Both the position numbers and the translations under genes were made by a program. The notes below the pieces were generated by a model. That model did not search any database, was not told the origin of the DNA, and saw only the letters and a list, made by a program, of their open reading frames with translations. From Eopsaltria australis (taxonomy: Eukaryota; Chordata; Aves; Passeriformes; Petroicidae): a DNA stretch of 64,000 nucleotides. Shown one piece after another: positions 49,309 to 63,531 of this stretch (its first letter is position 1; every line of letters starts with the position of its first letter). The stretch is taken from NCBI GenBank assembly GCA_034509425.1, contig JAVTVJ010000070.1, positions 2,790,001 through 2,854,000 of the forward strand, in the 5' to 3' direction.

Positions 49309-52300
49309 ATAAACCCCTGGGTCTAAGTTCCTTAGCTGCCTAGAAAGGGGTTGCTGTTTGAGTTAGCAGCCCAAAGCTGGGTGATGTGAATACTCTCCAT
49401 TCAGGTCTAGCATTTCAGCAGACTCTGTTACTACACTGTGCCATGAAATTTCGAGGATATTTGCTGAGTGCAAAGTGTTCTTCTCATTCATGTCTAGAGG
49501 CCCTTTCTCACAGACTGGAGCAGCATTCTATTTCTCCCAGTCACTCTATTCACTCAGTTTACCTCCATCTGCAGTCCTGATTCCAGAAGATAACTGTCAG
49601 TTCAGTACACTGAGTGGAGTGGCTCTGGAAATTCATCAGGCTTGATAGTGATTGCCTAAAAGTCCCAATTTTAGCAGAAGGTGGAAAGGGCTGCCAAAAT
49701 CACGAGCATGTTAACATTATTAAGGTGTTAGCTGCAATAAAGAATTGTATTCTTATTTTAGATCTGCTACAAAGGGATTAGGTGGTGAAGGTTTCATTTA
49801 TCCCCAGTCTTTTACATGTAATTACTGCACATGCATGACTCATTTTCTCTGTGTCAGACAGAGGAGCATAAGCTCTGATTTGCAGAAAAGTTGAATCCTT
49901 ATATGTGTCATTGGAATCTCTGATCACTGTGCTTTCAACATATGATGACTTATGCAATATTTAATCTATTGAAAAAATTGGCCAGAAAAATCTTAATTTT
50001 GACACCAAAAACTGATGGCTTGTTTTCTTTTACATCTATGATTCTTTTGCATGGAAGTAAATTCTCTTGTAGTAATTTAGGGAGCAGATACCAGTGATAA
50101 GAATGACAGATAAGCTCATGACAAAGAAGCATAACCTTTTAAATTCAATATAATTGAGAGCATAAAAAATAAATTTAGTAATCAAAGGTATTTCTTCTTG
50201 TAAAGAAAAGACTTTTGGCAACTTCGTGCTAATTTTAGCTAGTTTATAGTCCTTACTTCCTTCTTATCTGAACTACCATTTATACTGACTAGAAGTTCGC
50301 ATTTTTTTGGAAAAGTTATTATTTTAGCAAGTTTTTGGGGGGACATTTTTTGGATAAAAGACTTTTGCTGTGTCATTTTTTAAACACATCCACACGTGTA
50401 AGTATATTTATAAAACCTTGATTTAGCTCCCTGTTTCCTTCTGCTACATTTTCCTCTGTAACTATGGCAGCAATTGTGTAAGAGATGGCAGTTATCACCA
50501 GCAGTGTTGCTATCTTTTAGTCTTCAGAATCAGCCCTCTTTTTTTTTGCAAATCTTGGATCCATTAGCACCAAGAAATCTGTATCTTGTCATATTTCTTG
50601 GCTGATGTGTTCCTTACTGTGACCTCTCACTCTGTGATGTGCCAGTGACATTGAGTTCCAGTGCAAAGCGTACTATAAAGTTGTGGGATCACCACAATGT
50701 GACACCACAGCGGGGCTCTTTTAAGCTGAGAAGATTTTCTTAACTGATGAGTTAACAAGATAATAGACCAAAAATACCCTGGGACAGATTCAGTTCCATA
50801 TGCTGGCCTCTCTGTGCCTCAGGAATTCAGTTGTATCTTGCCAAACGAAAATTTCCCAGCAGAAGAGAGTGTTTAGTAGATATTAGATTGGCATGGTCCT
50901 GAATCTTACCAGTTGCAGCCTATAAAATAAGAAAGCCAGAGGTTGGAGGGGATGGAACCTGAGTGCTACGATGCTCCAGAAAAATTCCATCTGGCTGCCT
51001 TAAGACCATTGTCATCTTGTGTAAGTTGGACCAGCCTGAGAGTTGCTCTAACGCACACTGTCACTATGGTCAGTGCTGGCAGAGGATCAGAGTTGTAACC
51101 AATCCTTCCTGATTGCTCCCTTTCTCTCCTGCACTGATCAGGTCTAGGCCATAGCTATGATTTGCCTCTGTGTGCTCAAAAGTTGCTTTCCAGACAGTTG
51201 CAGCAATGCTCAGTACAGTGGATGCAAATCAAAAGTGGAGCTGGTAGGAAAAAGCTTTTTCATCTTGCAAAAAGTATTTTAATCAAAAGACTTCTTCTAC
51301 CCCAAGGAAAATCCAGATTTTGAAAAAATAGTTAATGGACAGTAACATAACTGACAGTGTAGAGTAGACCTGGACTTAGGGCAGTCATCTGAGATACAGA
51401 AACTTAGTTTTTCCTGTTTCTAAATAGGAACATGAATTAGATCTTTGCTTCTCTGAAATTCAGTGTGTTCCTCTCTTTCTTTATCTGTACTTGGAATACT
51501 GTTCAACAGGTGAGAATCTTACTTTCACTGAAAAAGACTTCAAATTATGATGTTTCTGCTGAAAACTTAGATTTAACTGAAGTAGCATGTTTCAGTGTGT
51601 GCAAATAAAAGTTTTAAATCAAAAATATCCTGACTTGCTTTAATTTGAAGGTCTGCATTATTTTCTAAGGTCTAATTTATCCCATGGCTCTTGCCAAGTT
51701 GATTTTACTACAGCTGCACTAGGGAGAGTACAGATGCTGACTTTTCCCTAAATGATAAAGGGATGCTACTTATTTTTTATTCTTGTGCACTGAATACTGA
51801 AGGAATAACTAAGAAAGTACACAATCTACTGGTGTTTGCAGCACTGGAAGATGATGAGGAACAAATTTCAGAAGCTTCCACTTGTGGTTTAGATTAACTG
51901 TGATATATACTAAGAGGAGAGATTGATAATCAAAATTTTTACCTTTCTTTCACTTATTCCCTCTATCCAGATGGCTCAGTTCCTTCTTGTCTTCCCTTTT
52001 GCTTCCTAGTGTGTTGATGGAGATGCCTGGGCTTTGTTTCTGCTTCAAAGTGTATTTTGGCCCCTGGTTAAATGCTACAAGAACTTGGCCTTACTTTTTT
52101 GGCTGCTTTAACATCCCATGGCTCTTTTATTACAATGTATAGCTCACATTTTAGAGCAGGCAAAAGCCTCAGAAATGGAGAGAAATAAGCATTTTGCACC
52201 CTACTGCTTTTACAGTCTCTCAGCATAGAAAGCATCACAATCTGCTTCATAGGGCCAGTAAGTTCATCACTGTGTGAACTGAGCTGGAAGGTTTCTGTGC

Positions 52301-53021
52301 CCAATTACAAAGAAACCAGGCATGTCCTGAAGAAGATCTGTGGTAAGAAGGGACCAGTTTTCTCTGCTGTAGTGCTCCAAAGAAAGGTATTAGATATTAT
52401 TTCCTCACAGTGTGTAGGAGGACTACCTGTTGTGTTCAACCCAAAACAGAAAAATTAATATAATGTATTCCTGCATCAGCCACTTCTGGTTTTATAACAC
52501 ATTCAACACCTAACCTCAGGCTCTCTACTTCTGCATCCTCAGTCAGCATTGCAATAGTAGCTTCAGGTCTTTATCAGAAATCTAGCAAATTTTATTGGGA
52601 GTCCTTTCCAACCAACCATCGTTCAGGCTCAACTTTACAGTTTCTTTATCAGACATTTAAAATCTGAACAAACAGTGAAAGGAACAGGGCAAAGAGCTAT
52701 AGATTATAACATCACAAGTAAAAAATAAATGGGAAATATGTATTTCAAACTAGAATTTTGTCCTAGATAGAGCTGCGCAGAAAAAATAATGCAGAGTGAA
52801 AAACCAGAACAAATTCTGTTTTCCTGAAGAAATTTTGTATTATGTTTCATGCAGCTGAGAAACATCTGTACAGCTGTTTGTTTCAAGAGAAGGAAATCAT
52901 ATTGTTTAACGAAGCAAAGTGAGCCTAGAAGCTTTCATTTGGTCATTCAGAAAATGCTTGCTTTATGAGAACAATAAAGTCAGATCAAGATAATACTTGA
53001 GTGAAGTCTTGATGTCAAAAT

Positions 53022-53051
53022 CCAAATTTCTATCTTGCAAATTTCTATCTT
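53022..53051 (+). repeat. 15-bp tandem duplication
   Basis: CAAATTTCTATCTT occurs twice in tandem with a 15-base period; the copies differ only at the last base (G versus T). A small replication-slippage type duplication. Confidence 0.75.
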
Positions 53052-56000
53052 TAATTGTCTACATTCCCAAAACTACAGCAGTCCTGACAGCCTGCTTAAT
53101 TCCTAACGCACATCTGTGCCTTTTTGGGGGGAAGAATGAATATTGCAACATCTATGTTAATAAATACTGTGTTGGGAATGTTCCTGGACATAATAACTCA
53201 GTAAACTAACTGTTAAATTGTTAGAAGGGTTCTTAGTATCGTTTTGACCTGGACCAGCGAGCACTCTCCCCAACAATTGCTGAGTACAGTAAGGATTTCC
53301 AGAGGCCAAAGGTCATTCAGAGATCACAGGCAATTTGGCTGCTGCTAGCATGTTTTGGAAGATGAGAATTTAGGAGTATGGATGCTGCTCCATGCCAGTT
53401 GGACTCAGTGACAGAAAACAGTCCCACGCTCATTTGATTTACTAGTATATATGTAGCCAATGTGTTTTCTCTGTCTCCCAGAGAGGCTTAGTTTAGTAGG
53501 TGTTGTTGAGAAAGCCAAACACTTCCCAAAGTTGGGATGTTCAGAAAATGAAGTTACAATTGACACTTTATGCCCATCCAAAATGCTCCATTTTTCTCTC
53601 TCCCCCTACCTTATCCTGGTTTAAAATACTCAGCTGCCTCCTGACTGAATTCCTAAGGGAATACCAGTCTGCATTCCCAAAATATTACAACCCAAGGCAA
53701 CCCTCAAAACAGCCTTTAGGGGAAGAAATTGAGATGCTAAAGCTGAGAAGGTTATCATCAATTTTTGTTTTTTTAGAGTAGCATCCCAGCACAGAGAATT
53801 TGTTCCATCTAGAGAACATAAAGGCACACAGACAGAAGGCTGACACGTAACCTAGAGAAGAAAAATATCAGTGTGTGATGGGAATACTGGTGTTCCAGGC
53901 CTTGCTTCCAACATGATCCCTCTATTTTTTAGAAGAATAATTTAAAAGCAGGTTTTTAACATTTTTAAATTTTAAAACCAGAATTAAGTCTTCACATGAC
54001 TTGATTAGGCTGTGTTTTCACATGCTATCAAGAATTTGTTATTTGCATGTTTCCTTATCAAATAAATTTATCCTGAGACTGCACATCCTCTTTTTTGCTT
54101 CTTTTGGAGAGATCCAAAGCACCCAATATGTTGAAAGTTTAAAGTGTAAATGCCCACAGCAGTTCAAGTGCATGGGTTAGCACACCCAAACCATTCAACT
54201 TGTAATACTTTACATATAATTTTAATGTTATCTTGTTTAACAGGGTGCTGGTTTCTCCCATCCAGCTAAAGACTGGAGAGAACCCACCCTGTATCATGTG
54301 TTATTCTTTCCAGTAGACTTTTAGCTCATGCAGCTTGACTGCAAACAAAACCCACAACATAATTAGTAGAGAAAAAAATTAAACTAATTAGAAATTGTGT
54401 TTCTTTAAATAAAATTTGCTATGCCAGCTGTACATCATGTCATCCTCTTAACAAGATTATAGCTTTATATGCACTGTCCATGTCTTTGTGTTTGACTCAG
54501 ATGAGGGTGGCTGCTTAGCTGCAGCCTTGGGGCCCCCAGGATGGGCCAAAACAATAAGCATGCATCTCTGTCTCCTTGGTCACTTGAATAACTTTGCATC
54601 ATTGGACCTTTGGTTTGAGAAGGAAAACAAATTCTAAAATGGTGTCTCCTGGATTTCTTCATCCAGCTCTCACTTCAAATAATAATAAATTAATGTATTT
54701 ACTGTATCACTGAGGCCCACTTTAATAAGTGTTTACTCTGTGTTTCCAAGAAAAAAAATTGTACAAGTGGTTACTATGACAATCCCTGGCTCTGAAAAAG
54801 CATTTAGCTTTATAACCTTTGGATTCTCATTTTAATCATCCTCCCAGATTTTGTTCTAATCTTAATTTGACTTAGTGTGTTTTGAGGCTTCTCTACTGGA
54901 AGAAACGCTTCAGTTTGAAATGCAGTACTTTGTACATCTGCGGTGACTGTCATATTGCAGGTGGTGACAGGTGTATTACCATCCCTGGGCACACAATTTG
55001 TGCCCCCCTATGGTCAGATGGGATGTAGAGGATGTAGAAGCAATTGAGATTAAAAAAAAAAGTATTTGCATGTCTGTAGCAGGTATCTATTGCATATTTT
55101 TTTCTTCTCATGGTAGACTAGAGCTTTTGAAAATCCTCTCTTCAGTAGATTATATCTCTTTTAATCTCAGTTCTGTCCTAACTTCCAGTGTCTCACAGAT
55201 GTGATCTCACAAGCACTAACCTCCTAGCCACGAAACAAAAGAAAGTCAGAAAGCCTGATGGTGGGCTAATATGTTGCTTTTTAAAGGCATGCTAGGATTC
55301 CAATATTAAGTTCTTAAGCCAGAACCCATGTTTAGGGCTAAGTGGTTCTATTCTTGCTGGTTACCAGCAGCTTTCATCATGGTGGTGTCCTTACTGTGGA
55401 CCAAGAGCTGGCATACTGCAGGTTCTCCCTGTGATTTCTTCTCTTCCTGGAGATGCCTTGGGTTTGCACGTTCTCATCAGCAGATGATGTGGGCCTCTGT
55501 TATTGCTTTATAGCCCTGTTTTACTGCTGGCTAGGTTCAAGTCACCACTGAGATACTTCTTACTGAGAGGTAGATTGTTCTTCTAAAGGGGTGCACTTCC
55601 CTCCACCCTTCTGCCTATGCCTATGCTTTCTTGGATGTCTTCACTGTCTTGTCCTATTTTCATCTGACAGCTAAAGTCTCAGCTTTCAGGAAACAAGGAG
55701 ACAGCATAAGAGTTTGTCTCTTTCTCTTGCTATCTGTGCACAGGGTAACTAAAGGAAACCAAACCCCTGTCCCCTTGAAGCAGTTGCTCTGAAATCACTG
55801 GTACTGCCCCAGTGAAGATCCTTATGGTATGTATGCCTGAGTGTGTTTAAAAAGATATTACTCTTAACATCCTTTAAAAGACTTATCAAAATCTTCTCTC
55901 AGCAGATTCCCTCTCCAATAAGTGAGCTTCATGCCTCCTAATGAGTGTCCAAGAGCCAGCTCCTGTAGCATAAGAAAACCTTCTCTGAAATCATTGCTGA

Positions 56001-59000
56001 ACAAAGATATGCAATCAGACATTCATCAAGTGGCCCTCACTAACAACTTGAATCCAGCAGTCAGGTACCCAAACACTTCCACAACAAAGGACTTCCTGAA
56101 AGGGGATTCAGGGTGGTAGCAATGAAAAACAAGGTGAGATTCAGGCAGGCACATACAACCTAAGTGGGTGAGGCTTCTTCTCACTGCTCTAGATGAACAT
56201 ATGAACATATCCACAAAATGTTATTAAAAAATTTACATCAGCTTCTGCTAAGATTTGTTTCCCACACTGGGAACATACCACCATCATAGCTACTGAAACT
56301 AAGCTAATTTTTAGTTAAAAAACAAATGGGATTTTTATTAAGTGACAACACTTTCATAATTGGGCATAATAAATTTAAAGAGATACTGCCAACGCCATAG
56401 CTTTGGAAGAAAAAATCCCATTTATCTCTTCTAATCAGAGTAATATATGGGTCAATGTTTCCAAAAAAATTATTTATTGAAGGCCTGTCTAATGCAGATT
56501 GATTTTCAGATTTTGGGATTGTGATGCCCTCAAAAAAGAAAGAGCATAAAAGAAAAATGGTATAGAAGGAAAAAAAAATCATAGCTGCTTTCAAAAATAT
56601 CTTGTCCAAATATGTGACTAAAATGACAACATCTTTGGGTCAAAATATATTGTTTACCCGTATGTGTATGTATATAATATATATGGCATATATAGCTGTA
56701 AGCTATGAATAAAATTCTCAGAGCCCAGCAGCCTTACCCACACCTGCCTTATGTTTCACTGTGAAACTGTTCTTCCCACATCCATCAGGGTGTCTGGCTC
56801 TGAAGGAGAAGGACACTTTGCCATGGCTTCATGGGAAGCTCAGGACCCAACTCTCTCAGCCTCCAAGCCTTGGAGACTTTCTTAATGAAGCTTCCCAAGC
56901 AATAACAGCCTGATTTAAAATAAGTGGATAATGAAATTAAAGTCATTGTGGAAGAAAGTGACCGGCTGAATTTATGTCAGAAGTGAAATAAGTTATATTC
57001 TCAGGTTACAGGGAGAAAGAGGAAAGCAAGAAAGTATAGCTTATCACCTTTGGAAATTATTTTCTCTCCTTATCCCTGACAGTGAGACTCCAACTCACTG
57101 TCAAGGGCACTTATACGCCAGCTGTGCCCCAAGGAGTCTGCTCAATCCAATTTTACCCCTCACCCCCTTACTTTAAAACAGTCCTCTACACACACATGTA
57201 TGCAAAATAATGCATGGACTGAGTATTTTCTCTGGGAAGGGGTCTTCTGAGGTGAAGACCATCCAATAGTAATTGGCAGTTGCTTATTAGAGGCTTAGTG
57301 ACCAAACCTGGACACCAGCTTGCTTGCACAGTGCATTCGGGCTCATGCTCCCTCACTTAGGTTAAGTTTTGGGGGTTTTGAGTCATGCAAGCAAGTTGTC
57401 ATTTGCTAGAAAAAAACTTATTATGATCAGATGGTCATAATTTCCCCATCACAAGCTAATTAAAATCCTTAATTGTACACAAATGAATGGGCTCAGTGCC
57501 CTGATGAATTCCTCTCCCTCAGCTTTTCCTTACAGAAAGTTGGAAAAGCCACGAGTACCTCAGTAGTGTGTTGGTTCAGGATGTCTCTTTGCAAAGTTTG
57601 TTAAAATGACCTTCAAAAGCTTGGCTTTCTTTTGCACTGAGACACTTACATGAGTTGCTATAAAGCTGTTTGATCTTCAGGCATTTGTCACTATTGATTT
57701 AAGCTGAATATGTAGTTTTATTTATGTTTATATGTATGCACATAACTACTAATTAAAAAAGAATACCATATGCCAAGTCCCCAAAATTGTGTAATAGTGT
57801 TTATTTCATTAATTAGTGGACATTTATCAGCATTTATTACATTTTTTTTTGATAAACACATTACATTTTTAAGATGTAGACCTTCTACTTTAGAATGAAA
57901 AGAAGAAAGATTGCTATTAAAATCTCCTTTTAAAATTATGTTTCCCAAAGGAAAATGAATTAAGGATCCTGGAAAATGTTTCAGTCCCTTTCTTGTACAA
58001 TAATCTAATCCTGAAGGACGCTCTTTGATTCCCTTCTATAATACTTTGTTTTTTTCCTTCTTGTTATTTTATTGTACTTATTCCCACAGCCAGCTTCAAA
58101 TGACCTCAAGAACACAGGGCAGCTAAAAGATTGCTTAAACTTCTTAATACTTTTAATCCTTACTTGTTATAATTTGATTACTGAGACAGATTTTCTCTCT
58201 GGGCCTCATATTAAATCACTTTCAAGTTGAAACAAACCAGAAATCCTTTCAACTTAACAGAGCTTGTATTCAATATGAGCTAGTCAGATGTAGCACAGAG
58301 ACTGTAAGATGTTGCATCACATGCTTCCTGGATTTGAATGCAAGGAAAGCAAGCTTCCATCCATGTTACATATGATTTGTAGAGTATCTATTTTTCAGGC
58401 ACAAGCATGAGTAAGTATAGTTTTGGAAGTGCATGTAAATATATGCGTGTAAATGTGTTTGTATCTGTACACAGTCAGATTTTTATATATATTGCATAGA
58501 AATCTGTAACTTTGCTGTTACTATAATCTCTGGAATTGTAAGACCTTATTTATTGTGATCAGAATGAATCCCTAATAAGATTTTCTTTCATGCAACTGAT
58601 TAATTTCCTCATTGACGACATAAAAAAAGAAAAAAACCCGATTTTTTCAGGACCGTGGTTTAGGTGAGTTCATAGTGTCATTTAAAAGTGATAAATTCCT
58701 AATTTTCTCAGGAAAGGTATGGTAAAACAGGAGGGTTTGAAATTCAACAGTACATAAGAACGGGATGGTAGAATTATTACTCCTTCACAAAGGAACTTTG
58801 GTGGGTTTGCCATCAAGTTTCATTCTGAAGCTTTTGTATGAAAATGTTTCTGAGAATGTGAGTTTCCCCTGCTCAGCCTCCCTGGCTGATCAGGACAACA
58901 TGCAAGCACACTTTGCGTAGCTTTGGGATACCCAGAGGCACTGGGTTCACAAGGTTCAGGTCAAGTGCTGATCTTAATCAAAATTGCATTCTGCTAAGGA

Positions 59001-59549
59001 AAGGCTGAGGAAAAGAGGTATCCAGAAAGGGGAGAATTCAATGAAAACTTAGGGGATTCATTTACTGCAGCAATCCCTGGGGAAGGGGAATGTCAGGAGT
59101 TGAAACTTCCAGCAGTAGCCTGTGGGTAAATTGGTTTTAAGGAGATTAATAAGGTACTCAGCTGACAATCACCTGAAGATAACCATTAACTGAGTGTTTG
59201 GGTTCCTCACCACAGCCTCCCTTGTCCACATCTGACCTCCTCTGCCACCATCCCCTCCTTCTATGCAGGCTCTGGGGGCAGGGGATCACCAGCAGCCTAG
59301 GCTGTTGGTGCTGCTGACCACAGAGACTTTGGTTATTGTCCCACCTATTGAAAATCCAGTTTTAAAAAGCCGTAAAGCTGTAACAAGACCCTTAAATTTT
59401 CCATATGCTGCCTGGAGGCTGAATATCTACCTGCTCCTGCTGCTGAGGGACTGGCACCAGAGGCTGGTGCTGCAGGGGTGTTCAGGAGGGCAGTGCTGAA
59501 GTGCTGCTGTGGTGAACTCTCCTGGTCCTGTCTGACCTCAGGCTGCAGC

Positions 59550-59604
59550 TGGCGTGGCTCGAGCTGCCTCTGGAGACGGCTGCGCTGGGGCTCTGTCGCA
59601 GTGG
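59550..59604. other. Short CpG-dense patch
   Basis: Five CG dinucleotides within about 55 bases, in a GC-rich context spanning about 59.40-59.62 kb, while the surrounding 10 kb is CpG-poor. Too small for a formal CpG island. No exon or promoter can be assigned. Confidence 0.5.
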
Positions 59605-62049
59605 AGATCTCTGTGAGCTAAGCTGCTTCCAGAATTGAGGCCATATTTGCTAGTGAAGTCTACAGCTGCAAGAGAAATGCAAATCCCTGCAGCCCTATAC
59701 TCTCATCTTGGCAGAAGAAAAGCCCTTTCACCTTTAAAATAAATTACAAGAAATGGGCTCAGATTAAATCCCTCGATCCAAACCCACTGAACTCTCAGAA
59801 TGATTGAATCCAGACTCAGGCTTTGCTGGTTGGGCCCCTCACTGATATCTGTACATCACTTATAAACTCATGCAGGTGCTCTGTGAAAAATGAGGGAACC
59901 TGAGGTCTGTTAGCAAATACACTGACACACCTTTTAAGGGATTGCCATCCCTCACGAGTTACATCAAGGCACCAATAAGAAAAGTGCCTTCATGAATGCT
60001 GTCTGTGTGTTTCTTACGTCTCTATAACTTAAAGGAGGCCAAGGAGATCCCTTTGAAAATCTGAAGCACAAAAATTGTTTCCAGGCTAAAAATTCTATGC
60101 CAAGTTCCTCCTGTAGCCTAAAATTTGGGGGAAAAAAAGGAGTTTTCATGACAGCAATAACCAGCTATTAAGTTTAATGGTATTGGTAGGTGTTGCCATC
60201 ATTTACCTGTTGGAATTGAATTAGGAATACTTAAAGCAATTAATGACTGCAGACTCTAGGTAATAAACTCAGAAATTTAATTCATGTTTATGGATCAGGT
60301 CCTGCAGTTTCCTCATTAGCAAAGCTACAGTGAAGGTCCATGGATTTTTGCTGGGTTGAAGGCAGTAAGCAGAGCTCAATAGTGCTTGTTAATAAAAAAA
60401 AATAAATGTAGCTTACTGAATATCTGAAAAATACTGAATTTTCTTGGGCTGTTTTTTTCCCCCTCCCCAAATTACACTAGTTAACTATTTTGCCCTTAAA
60501 TATGAATGTACATCTCCTCGTTTTGTGAAGCTGGAGTACTCTCAGATTACTAAAAATTCATTGGAGACTGTTTTTTGCTCATCTTCTGCACATGCCAAAG
60601 AGCATGACAGATGTTTCCATGTGGGAGCCTTCTTTGGTTCTGTCACCCAGAAGCACCAGCCCCACAGCTGGAGTATTGCTGTATTGTCGGGAAGTACCTG
60701 AGTCAGACCAGAAAGACTGGGAGCTGTCATCCATAGCAGGATGGCTGTGTTTGTGTGCCTGCTCCAGCTCCTTGGGAATTCCACCTGGGAGCACTGACCC
60801 CCCTCTATGTGCTCTGAGCTGTGCCAAACCACGGATGGGCTGCTGGCACCCAGTGCCTCTCCTGTGCCCTGCACCCAGCTAAGAACCAGAGCTGCTTTGC
60901 TCAGAAGCAGCTTCCACCATACTGGTCCTGTAACTGAATTAGTGCCTAAAGCCAGCTGGGATGAAACTTGGCTGAGGACAATCCATCCTGGCTACAGCAC
61001 CTACCACAGTGCTTAAATTCTGGGTCAGGCTTTGTGCAGTGGATGCCCTGTATCTGGTGTTTTCATTTCTTCCACTCCAGTGGCTCAGAATTAGCTCTTA
61101 CCACACTGCAAACACATTTTACACATTTAAGGATATTCTGGGCCTGGGATGTCTAAGGCCTTCCTCTTACAAATTTGCCTGAACGGGCAATCATTTTACA
61201 TTTGTGCCTTCTGGCAGCCAAGTAATACGAACACAACTATAGAGGTCATTTGAATCAGTTTTTCATTTGAGGGAGAAGTCTGATCTCCTTCCAATTAATA
61301 CTTAATTTCATAGATATTAAACAGTAATTTTCTTATGGTTCCAGATTTGTGTCTCTGCTTTCCCAAATGAGTATCTTAACTGAGCCATAGAGCTGGCTAG
61401 TTTCACTTCTTATTCTCTCACCAGCCGTATATGAAAGCGTTTTCTCCATCTCTGAATTGGATTTGTTTTTCTTGCTTTCCCCTTCCCCCTGTTTTTCCAC
61501 CTTTCTAAAACACGCACCAGAGCATTGTGCATTGCTCTAAAATGAATAGGATATGCACAATATGAGGGATAAATTAATTTCCACAATCCCATGGGTTCCC
61601 CCACAGGGCGTTGGTTCCCTCTTTATATGTAGAAGGATTGCATTTGCCCTTTTATTGTAGGCAGTGTATGAAGTTCAGTCTCAGCTCTCCACCTGCTGAT
61701 TCATCAGTACTTTTCAGCACTTGTTTCTGGGATGCTTTTTGCCATTTGTGGGTCTGACTTATGGCTGCTGTTTTTAGAAGCTGAAGTTTTCCTGTTATCA
61801 AAACCAAAATGTACAGCTGCTTTTATTTGTACCTTATTAATTTGTTGGCTACCATCTGAACTACTGAGGTTCCTTGGAACCTCACTAAAAATGACGTAAT
61901 GAAATTATGACACCCTCTTGGAAACTACATTTTGGAATGTTTCAGCTCTCTCATTCTTGACATATTTTGCACATGCTATTGTATTGATTTTGAGACTTTT
62001 TTTCTGCAAAAACAACTGAAGAGTAAGGATTTCATTAAGTTACTTTTCA

Positions 62050-62190
62050 CAGATCACAGAATATCCTGCATTGTAAAGAACCCACAAGGATCCTCAAGTC
62101 CAACCCTTAAGTGAAAGGTCCATATAGGGATTGAACCCACAAACCTTGGTGTTTCTGGCACCATGATTTAACCTGCTGAGCTAAGTCAGG
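62050..62190 (-). mobile_element. tRNA-Ile-derived, CR1-tailed SINE (TguSINE1-like)
   Basis: On the minus strand the head runs from 62190 to about 62116 and matches the tRNA-Ile body. It has an A box TAGCTCAGCAGG (plus 62172-62183), an anticodon stem GGTG/CACC, and a perfect B box GGTTCAATCCC (plus 62127-62137). The anticodon loop reads CCAGAAA, so it lacks U33 and the isoleucine anticodon, and the acceptor stem is not closed; it is a retroposon, not a tRNA gene. The tail (62115-62050) is a CR1-type 3' end ending in the reverse complement of AGATCACAGAATAT, which allows mobilisation by CR1 reverse transcriptase. SINEs of this composite type are described from passerine birds. Confidence 0.85.
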
Positions 62191-63531
62191 GAGTTGAGAA
62201 AATTGGTTCAGTCAGCATGATCACTTGGTTGGTGGATATATATTCATATTTTTGTTAAATTATTATTTGTTAGCCCTTAGATAGATTCCTGGTAATTAAA
62301 AGTGAAAATGTCCCAATAGCTTGGTCAGTCAAGTCCACTGACTCATTAAGGGGATTAATCTGATACCAAAGACTAATGCCTATAAATAATTTATTATGGA
62401 GAATTGCTTTGGGAAACAAACCCATATGGTATAAAGAGTAGGACACTGCTGCTAACCTTTGTCCTTTAACATGTTTTGTGATAAGATTACGAGCTTTTTA
62501 AGATGTGCCAGTGATTCAGATACAACTTCTGCTTTCACTGACTTCTACAAAAAATTTGTCTCCTAAGTGGACAAAAAGAGAGTTTATGGGCTAGATGAAG
62601 TAACAGTTTCATTTCAAGCATGTGTTTTTATTAGATAGGGCTAATAAAATCTTCAGTGGATTTTGTGTATACTTGTAGAAATCTGTAAATGCCACCCAAA
62701 ATTATGAATCACAGGTGATTAGAGTTAATGGGCTACTCCAGAGGAAACTTGAAACTAGAAGGTCTGTTTACATGTGATTTAAATTATTTTGAAACCTTAG
62801 TATCAGAGAGAGAGGGAGCATGCAAAGGAGAGGGGAAGGCACAGATTTCTGGATGTACTATGGGAAGGGAGTACAGGAGAGTGACTGAAGCCAATAACCT
62901 TACAACAATTTCTATTATCGCCTGTATTAATTCAGAAAATGCCAGGAAATTATCAAAGAGTTTCTGATTTGCTTACAATTTTTTTTAAATTCATATATTG
63001 CTTCTTTTGCCCACTTTTAAAACCAACCCAGGCCCCTGTTCTGGCACTACATGCTATGCCAGAATCACTTTCCAGCTTTTAACATTGTTCTGCAGGAAAT
63101 GAGCAATTCTTTTGTTGGTTGGGAAATCTGTATGTGACTCACTAGTCTTATGGTTCTGGTGAAAATAAAAAAAATCTGGAAATCAAAATTTCACTGAGGG
63201 AGAAAAAACATATTTTCTGAGCAGCTACAGTCTAAAAGCAAAATACCAGGGAACTGAAAGATGAAAATATTGCATTAATTGAAACTAAACCAAATATTTA
63301 TACAAATAAATGCAAACTGATGGTAGCAGGTTATCATGACTTTAAGCTGTCCTAGAATTTCAATATTATCTTCTTAACCAGAGAAATAAAACATAGTTAT
63401 AAAATCAACAGGACAAGTTTTTAAAAACCTGGCATGAAAATCTATCTAGATATAGTGTGACTGACAGAAAACATACTGAGTTGGAGTTTGCTTTCAACAT
63501 TTGTGTGGCTGCCAGAGTACTATACTAAGAG
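62191..63531. other. Intergenic DNA
   Basis: AT-rich, no gene or repeat recognised; open frames are under 80 codons. Confidence 0.55.

Larger units (their letters stand above)
49309..62049. other. Long intergenic stretch (gene desert)
   Basis: About 12.7 kb without a supported gene or clear transposon. It holds a 15-bp tandem duplication at 53022-53051, a TA-rich patch near 56660-56695, a small CpG-dense patch at 59550-59604, and a GC-richer stretch at 60.57-60.98 kb with overlapping short frames on both strands that I do not recognise. Some of this may be regulatory or old unrecognised repeat. Confidence 0.5.

Noticed and set aside
62116..62190. tRNA-Ile gene on the minus strand
   Set aside because: The anticodon loop lacks U33 and the isoleucine anticodon, the acceptor stem does not pair, and a CR1-like tail follows. 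It is a SINE head.
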